Shown one piece after another: positions 58,012-64,000 of a stretch of DNA of 64,000 bases. Made by a program: the position numbers and the translations under genes. Position 1 is the first letter of the stretch. Each line of letters starts with the position of its first letter. Source of the DNA: Amia ocellicauda (lineage: Eukaryota; Chordata; Actinopteri; Amiiformes; Amiidae). The stretch is from NCBI RefSeq assembly GCF_036373705.1, contig NC_089863.1:3989444-4053443 (forward strand), written 5' to 3'. The notes under the pieces are model-generated. The model ran no database searches and was not told the origin of the DNA. It worked only from the letters and a program-made list of their open reading frames with translations.

Positions 58012-58110
58012 GTGCTTGCGTGATTACGTGCTTGCGTGCTTACGTGCTTACGTGCGGGAGTTTCGTGCGGAAGTGACGCGCTGTCGGCGATGGCGGCTCT
58101 CTGTTGGCTT
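58012..58110 (+). promoter_or_regulatory. ctdnep1: CTDNEP1 promoter with repeated TTACGTGC/TTGCGTGC boxes
   Basis: Four or five copies of GTGCTT(A/G)CGTG-type sequence lie within 45 bp. They are followed by CGGAAGTGACG (an ETS-like site overlapping a half CRE) and GCGATGGCGGC (YY1-like). The ATG of CTDNEP1 is about 0.4 kb downstream in a CpG-rich leader. The motif assignments come from the sequence; function is inferred. Confidence 0.45.
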
Positions 58111-58501
58111 CCGGATTCGCCGTGAAGTAGAGAAGCGGTTCGGACGGCGCTGCTGGACTTTCGGTGTTTTTTTTGGGGGGGGGGGCGCCTTAAAAAAGAG
58201 AAAGAAGAGAAGGAAGAAAGAAGGGAGTTTATTTATTTATTTAGTTTAATTTCTCCCCCCCTTCCCCTCTTTCTCCAGAGCCAACTTACTCTCCTTTGCG
58301 GTTTATTTTACCCGTCTTCGTGTAATTTTATTATTATTGTTTTTATAAGTGACAGGGCGAGCCCCCCACGGGTTCGCCGCACTACCTCCGGGGGCCCCGC
58401 GTAGCTCGGGCGGTCCCTGGCCGGGGAGGGACGGGGGGCGGGCGGCGGCGGCGCTCGGTCGGGCTTCGCGGTGTGGAGCCGCTCCGCGCTCGGCGGCCGA
58501 C

Positions 58502-61500
58502 ATGCTGAAAACGCGCCAGTGCCTGATCGGGATCCGCACCTTCCTCGGGGTCACGTCCCGCATCTGGGGCTTCATCCTCTACGTCCTCAGGAAGCACCTC
58601 CGCACGGTAAGAGCCGAGCCTGAGTGTGTGTCTCTAGTGTGTAAGAGAGAGAAAGTGTGTCTGTGTGTCTCTAGTGTGTAAGAGAAAGTGTGTGACAGTG
58701 TGTCTAGTGTGTAAGAGAGAGGTGTGTGTCTAGTGCGTGTGTGAGAGTGTCTAGTGTGTAAGAGAAAAAGTGTCTGTGTGTCTCTAGTGTGTAAGAGAGA
58801 GAAAGTGTGTTTGTGTGTCGGCTCTGTAGTGTGTAAGAGAGAGAAAATGTGTCTGTGTGTCTCTAGTGTGTAAGAGAGAGAAAGTGTGTTTGTGTGTCGG
58901 CTCTGTAGTGTGTAAGAGAGAGAAAATGTGTCTGTGTGTCTCTAGTGTGTAAGAGAGAGAAAGTGTGTTTGTGTGTCGGCTCTGTAGTGTGTAAGAGAGA
59001 GAAAATGTGTCTGTGTGTCTCTAGTGTGTAAGAGAGAGAAAGTGTGTCTGTGTGTCTCTAGTGTGTAAGAGAAAGTGTGTGACAGTGTGTCTAGTGTGTA
59101 AGAGAGAGGTGTGTGTCTAGTGCGTGTGTGAGAGTGTCTAGTGTGTAAGAGAAAAAGTGTCTGTGTGTCTCTAGTGTGTAAGAGAGAGAAAGTGTGTTTG
59201 TGTGTCGGCTCTGTAGTGTGTAAGAGAGAGAAAATGTGTGTGACAGTCTGTCTGTGTGTCTAGTGTGTAAGAGAGAGAAGGTGTGTGTCTGTGTGTCTCT
59301 AGTGTGTAAGAGAAAGTGTGTGACTGTGTCTGTGTGTCTAGTGTGTAAGAGAGAGAAAGTGTGTGTGTCTGTGTGTCTCTAGTGTGTAAGAGAAAGTGTG
59401 TGACAGTGTGTCTGTGTGTCTAGTGTGTAAGAGAGAGGTGTGTGTCTAGTGCGTGTGTGAGAGTGTCTAGTGTGTAAGAGAAAAAGTGTGTCTCTAGTGT
59501 GTAAGAGAGAGAAAGTGTGTCTGTGTGTCGGCTCTGTAGTGTGTAAGAGAGAGAAAATGTGTGTGACAGTCTGTCTGTGTGTCTAGTGTGTAAGAGAGAG
59601 AAAGCGTGTGTCTGTGTGTCTCTAGTGTGTAAGAGAAAGTGTGTGACAGTGTGTCTGTGTGTCTCTATTGTGTGAGAGAGTGTGTCTAGTGTGTAAGAGA
59701 GAAAAAGTGTGTGTGAGTGTGTCTCTAGTGTGTAAGAGAGAGAAAGTGTGTGTCTGTGTGTCTCTAGTGTGTAAGAGAAAGTGTGTGACAGTGTGTCTGT
59801 GTGTCTAGTGTGTCTCTAGTGTGTAAGAGAAAGTGTGTGTCTGTGTGAGAGAAGGTGTGTGTCTCTAGTGTGTAAGAGAGAGAAGATGTCTGTGTGTGAA
59901 CAAGCTGTATATCTGTCAGACATCGTGTATGTGTGTTTGAAGTGGGGGGGTAACTTACTTTCATAGACACACAATCACTCACTCTCTTACTCAGACTTTC
60001 ACACAGACAGACACAATCACAATTTCAGACACACATGCTCACACACACTCGGGACTGGCTGGGTGTGCTCCAGGGGAAGGACCTCTAGTCCACTCCTGTG
60101 TGACCTGTCCCAGGCTGAAGCGGGGGTTTGTTTGTTTGTACCCTACTGCCCTGTCCTGGCAACTAATCCAGAGTCCACATCTTCAGCCCTGGTCGTTATT
60201 GTTATAGTTCTTATTGTTGTACACAAAGACCAGTCCTGTCAAAGGCAGTGATAGTCAGATGATGTGCTACAAAACACACCTCCTCCTCCATCAGTGGGTC
60301 AGTTTGCGTGTTTTTAAATCGAGAATTTACTCTCCCCGCCTTGGGGAAAAAAACACTTTCTGGTTTATTTTGCATTGCCTGTGCAAGAAAATAATCAATT
60401 TCCTGCACATTTAATGCCTGTATGGAACACGTGGAACTGTATTCCTAAGGTGAAGGTTGTTCGGTAGAGCAATCTCCCCCTCTCTCTCTCTCTGTCTCCC
60501 TCTCTCTCATGTGGAAACAGTTTGACAGCTGTGTGGAGAGCCGGTGTCAATACAAGCCGGTGGCAGCTCTGTGTGTGTGTCGTCGCAACTGTGCGCCAGC
60601 AAACTGTGGAGCCCGTTTAATGGGATGTGTTAATTGTCGCAATGGAGTTTAGCCTCAGGAAAGTTGTGTTAAAGGAGAGAAACAATTAACTGAGGCGACA
60701 TTGTTGTTGTTATATTATGTGTTTGAATTGGAAATCAATTATTCTTATTGGTGTTATAATAGTAGTAATAATACCACTACACACAATAGAAAAAATAATG
60801 TATTTGCAAAACCGTCGGGCTCCAGTCATCTTACAAGCGTGGGCTGCTGCCGGCGTGGGCAGAACTTAATTCTGTCTTTCTCTTTCTTTTTTTCCTTCTT
60901 TCTCACCCCATTTCTGCGCTACAGTAAGACCGGAAACACTCGTCTGTTTTCATGCGTTCGCGTTTTTTCCACCTTAAAAAGAAATCGACGCCGCAGCCTG
61001 TAGAGTCTCGAATGCCACGGGGGTCATTGTGACACAATACAGAGTTCTATTGTAAAAAACAAAACACAACACACACAAAAAACAAACAAACGAAGAAAAC
61101 GGCAAAACAGTTGCTAAACAAATGCGGATCTCTCTTAGGGAGAAAAACAAGAACACGGACTGTCCACCGTTTTGAAGGTGTGCAATTGCGGCACACGGAG
61201 ACCAAGGGGTAAACTGTGACATCAGCGACTGGACTGCAGAGAAGTTTCCAAGAGTGCAGCATGATTAATAAACAACACTATAGCTACAGCATTATACAAC
61301 ACCAGTGCGTATGTAAGGACACAGAGTAATATGGGAGCATGTGAAGATGGGAGAGTGATACAGTGATTCAGTAAGACACTGCAGTGTCTGCACTCCTACA
61401 ACAGTGTGGAGAAGATTGTGTGTGTGTGTGTGTATGTCTATATATATATAATGTATACACACACACGTACATATATTATATATGTACGTGTATATATGTA

Positions 61501-63898
61501 TATATATATATGTGTATATATGTATATGTATGTATGTATGTATACGTGTGTGTGTACAGGGGAATACAGCAGTGTATCGCTATGGGGGATATCAGGCTCA
61601 ATTCCAGGCATCAGGGAAGGAGCCGGCACTTGGTGCTTCGTTAAGTAATTAGCTTCGGCCTGCTGCAGCTTCGTGCGGCTGTGTTGTAGCAGCTCACTGC
61701 CGTCGGGCCCCCGGGCTCTCCTGATCCGCGGCCCCTGTGGTTCCCCCTGGAGCTGCTGCACAGTAACCGGGAAGTCCAGGGGATTCCGGTCGTGTTTTGT
61801 TGCCGATTTCCAGTTGAGCTGCTTTCTCACAGATCTTGTTTTGCTCTGATTGTTCAGCCTTTTTGTTTTGTTTTTCTTTGCCTTCTCCGCTTTTTCCCTT
61901 CTTTCGTTTTTGCCGATTTTTAGTTTTCTGTTTCTGTTCTCAGTTGTTTTAATTTATCATCTTCTTTGCTACCCCATCACCCCCCATGATATAAATTGTC
62001 TTCTCTCTTCTAGCATATTTATGTACATTCCCTGTAATTCACTGCACTATATATCACTGAGCTGAACGTCACTGCACACCACTGTGCTGTATTTAACTGC
62101 ATATCATTCTACTGTATTGCACATCAATGCACAGCGCTGAACTTCACTGCATAGTATTTTACTGCATATCATTGTGCTGTGCTGAACCTCACTGCACATC
62201 CCTGCACTGTGCTGAACCTCACTGCACATCCATGCACTGTGCTGAACCTCACTGCACATCCATGCACTGTGCTGAACCTCACTGCACATCCCTGCACTGT
62301 GCTGAACTTCACTGCACTGTTCTTCACTACATATCGCTGCACTTCACTGAACTTCACTGCCCTGTATTTTACTGCATATCATTGTGCTGTACTTCCCTTC
62401 ACTGCACTGCGCTGAACCTCTTTTCACTTCACTGCACATCACTGCGCTGTATTTCAGTGCACTGTACTTCACTACATAGCACTGCACTTCACTGCATTTT
62501 ACTGCATATCATTACTGTACTTCACTGCACTGCGCTGTGTATATCACTATATATATTTTTACTCACTGAGCAGCAGAGGCTGGCTGCATTAAACCCAACA
62601 CTGAATAACATGGGAGTGGCACAGTGCGGGGGCTGTGGACAGTGTGGGACGGCACAGGACAGAGGCTGTGGACAGTCCGGGACGGCGCAGGGCAGGACTG
62701 TGGACAGTGTGGGAGGGCACGGTACGGGGGCTGTGGACAGTGCGGGGGCTGTGGACAGTGCTGTAGTGCCCTGCAGGCAGCTGAGGTAGGGCCGCAGCAG
62801 TTGGCCTGGAATCCTCTAATGCCAGCACAGCCGCCCCTCTTCCTGTGAAAGAGATCTTTGCCCATTGTAGAGCTGCGCCCCTTCCCTGCCCCCCCTCAAT
62901 GTGCGTCTCCCCTGTGTCGGCTGCAGCACAGGGCCTGGGGGGGGGGGGGGGGAACACGGGGGACTCGCCTCAATGTCACCCTGCCTGATGCCCCTCCCTC
63001 ACTGACACTACTAGACAGCTGAACTGGCTAAAAATAGCCCCGGAGAGAGTTTTGGAGGTGGGGGGGAGCCGGTGCTGCTGCTATCGGAAAAGATTCACAC
63101 ACAGAGAGAGAGAGTGCGCAAGGGTTTATTATTAATACCTTTATCACAGATTTAAAATGTACACACACAAAAAAATATGAATATAGTTTTGTACATCGAC
63201 CTGTTGCTCTCCCCGGGGTCCAGTGCATGCGCCCAGGAGTGCCCTGTGATGACGCCGTGGAGAAGCCAGAGAGGCTAGAACGGGCTCCCCTGGAGCCAGG
63301 AGAGAGAGAGACGGGGAGACAGACAGAGATGAGCAGGGAGCAGAACGCAGCCTCCCATTGGCTGACTGGTTTCCAGCCGAACTCTGTCCTGTGCTTGAGC
63401 TGACGCTTTCAGTTAATTGTGTGCAAATCATTTCAATCCCAACCCCCAGCAGTGTCAGAGTGTGTCAGAGTGTGTCAGAGTGTGTCAGAGTGTGTCAGAG
63501 TGTGTCAGAGTGTGTCAGAGTGTGTCAGAGTGTGTCAGAGTGTGTCAGAGTGTGTCAGAGTGTGTCAGAGTGTGTCAGAGTGTGTCAGAGTGTGTCAGAG
63601 TGTGTCAGAAATCCTGAGACGCTCAGTTCCTCGGCCCGGTCCCTCACCTGTCCCTGTGTGTTTGTGTTGCAGATAATCCAGTACCAGACCGTGCGCTATG
63701 ACACGTTGCCTCTGTCGCCGTTGTCCAGAAACAGACTCAGTAAGTTCAGCCTCTCCTTCAGATCATAGTGATAGTCCTCATATATGAGTAAACATAGTAA
63801 TTCCCTACTAACGAGTTGTCTGTCTCTCTCTCTCCCTCTCTCTGTCCCCCCTCTTTCCCTCTCTGTGTCTCTGTCCTTTTCTCTCTCTCCTGCTGCAT

Positions 63899-63935
<37 letters not shown>

Positions 63936-64000
63936 CAGATGCGGTGAAGAGGAAGATCCTGGTGCTGGACCTGGACGAGACGCTCATCCACTCGCACCAC
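58502..64000 (+). CDS. ctdnep1: CTDNEP1 (dullard), nuclear envelope phosphatase, 3' partial
   Basis: Three coding exons are in the window: 58502-58606, 63673-63739 and 63939 to the edge (78 codons). CTDNEP1 is a HAD-type Ser/Thr phosphatase anchored in the nuclear envelope/ER. With CNEP1R1 it dephosphorylates lipin; it also dampens BMP signalling. Residues 8-30 form the hydrophobic/amphipathic membrane-binding segment. [20 protein letters not shown] follows and is almost identical to the vertebrate family. The catalytic DLDET motif is at 68-72 (nucleophile Asp68, acid/base Asp70), followed by LIHSHH. The rest of the phosphatase domain lies outside the window. Intron 1 is 5 kb and full of minisatellites. 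Phases of all three exons agree. Confidence 0.95.
58612..59885 (+). repeat. Minisatellite in CTDNEP1 intron 1
   Basis: Irregular array of units containing TGTCTCTAGTGTGTAAGAGA, GAGAAAGTGTGT and GTGTCGGCTCTG. Longer segments are themselves repeated: the block at about 58680-58790 recurs at about 59060-59190. Confidence 0.85.
59885..62040. other. CTDNEP1 intron 1, remaining unique and low-complexity DNA
   Basis: TA/TG tracts at about 61420-61550. No additional exon was supported. Confidence 0.45.
62045..62560 (+). repeat. CACTGCA-based minisatellite in CTDNEP1 intron 1
   Basis: Loose array of TGAACCTCACTGCACATCCCTGCACTGTGC-type units, most regular at 62180-62310 (about 34-bp period). Confidence 0.8.
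62625..62765 (+). repeat. GC-rich minisatellite in CTDNEP1 intron 1
   Basis: Imperfect units containing GGCTGTGGACAGTG and GGGACGGCACAGGACA. Confidence 0.7.
63453..63609 (+). repeat. Perfect decamer repeat close to CTDNEP1 exon 2
   Basis: About 15-16 identical copies of GTGTGTCAGA with no visible substitution, ending about 63 bp before exon 2. Confidence 0.92.

Noticed and set aside
63358-63768. 136-codon frame with repeated [10 protein letters not shown]
   Set aside because: Translation of the perfect decamer repeat fused by chance to CTDNEP1 exon 2 sequence.

Overview
The window is vertebrate nuclear DNA, most likely from a ray-finned fish. It has multi-exon genes with GT-AG introns, CpG-rich promoters, AATAAA signals, dense microsatellites and minisatellites, Tc1-type transposons, CR1 and L2 LINE relics, and dispersed copies of the fish-type LINE/SINE 3' tail (a 'gcagacgcccttatccagggcgac' type core). 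The repeat content suggests a non-teleost or early-branching fish such as a gar, bowfin or sturgeon relative, but I cannot fix the species.

The gene set matches the human 17p13.1 neighbourhood. From left to right: SENP3 (minus, about 1.5-7.8 kb, last exon beyond the left edge); TNK1 (plus, 14.0-22.9 kb, complete, 13 coding exons, 707 aa); PLSCR3 (minus, 23.8-27.9 kb, complete, 342 aa, possibly with a 5' noncoding exon near 33 kb); about 17 kb of repeat-dominated DNA (28-45 kb); a small secreted-peptide gene resembling osteocrin/musclin (plus, 45.3-47.9 kb, 129 aa); PHF23 (minus, 48.07-52.04 kb, 319 aa); ELP5 (plus, 53.34-57.2 kb, 304 aa); and the first three coding exons of CTDNEP1 (plus, 58.5 kb to the right edge). 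All exons were assembled by hand. Coding phases close exactly in every gene, and total coding lengths are multiples of three.

The genes do not form a pathway. SENP3 removes SUMO in the nucleolus, TNK1 is an ACK-family tyrosine kinase, PLSCR3 is a scramblase-family membrane protein, PHF23 reads H3K4me3, ELP5 belongs to Elongator, and CTDNEP1 is a nuclear-envelope phosphatase. They are linked by conserved synteny. PHF23 and ELP5 are head to head around a CpG-rich promoter region. The osteocrin-like gene and PHF23 are tail to tail.

The most interesting item is the osteocrin-like precursor at 46,302-47,599. It has a signal peptide, two natriuretic-peptide-like motifs without ring cysteines, dibasic processing sites and a novel acidic tyrosine-containing tail. 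Other notable structures are about six ZNF143/THAP11-type elements roughly 60 bp apart between PHF23 and ELP5, inverted repeats flanking ELP5 exons 2-6, a 1.7-kb fold-back element at 43.3-45.0 kb, a 127-bp higher-order minisatellite in TNK1 intron 9, and a 34-bp minisatellite ending at the TNK1 start codon.
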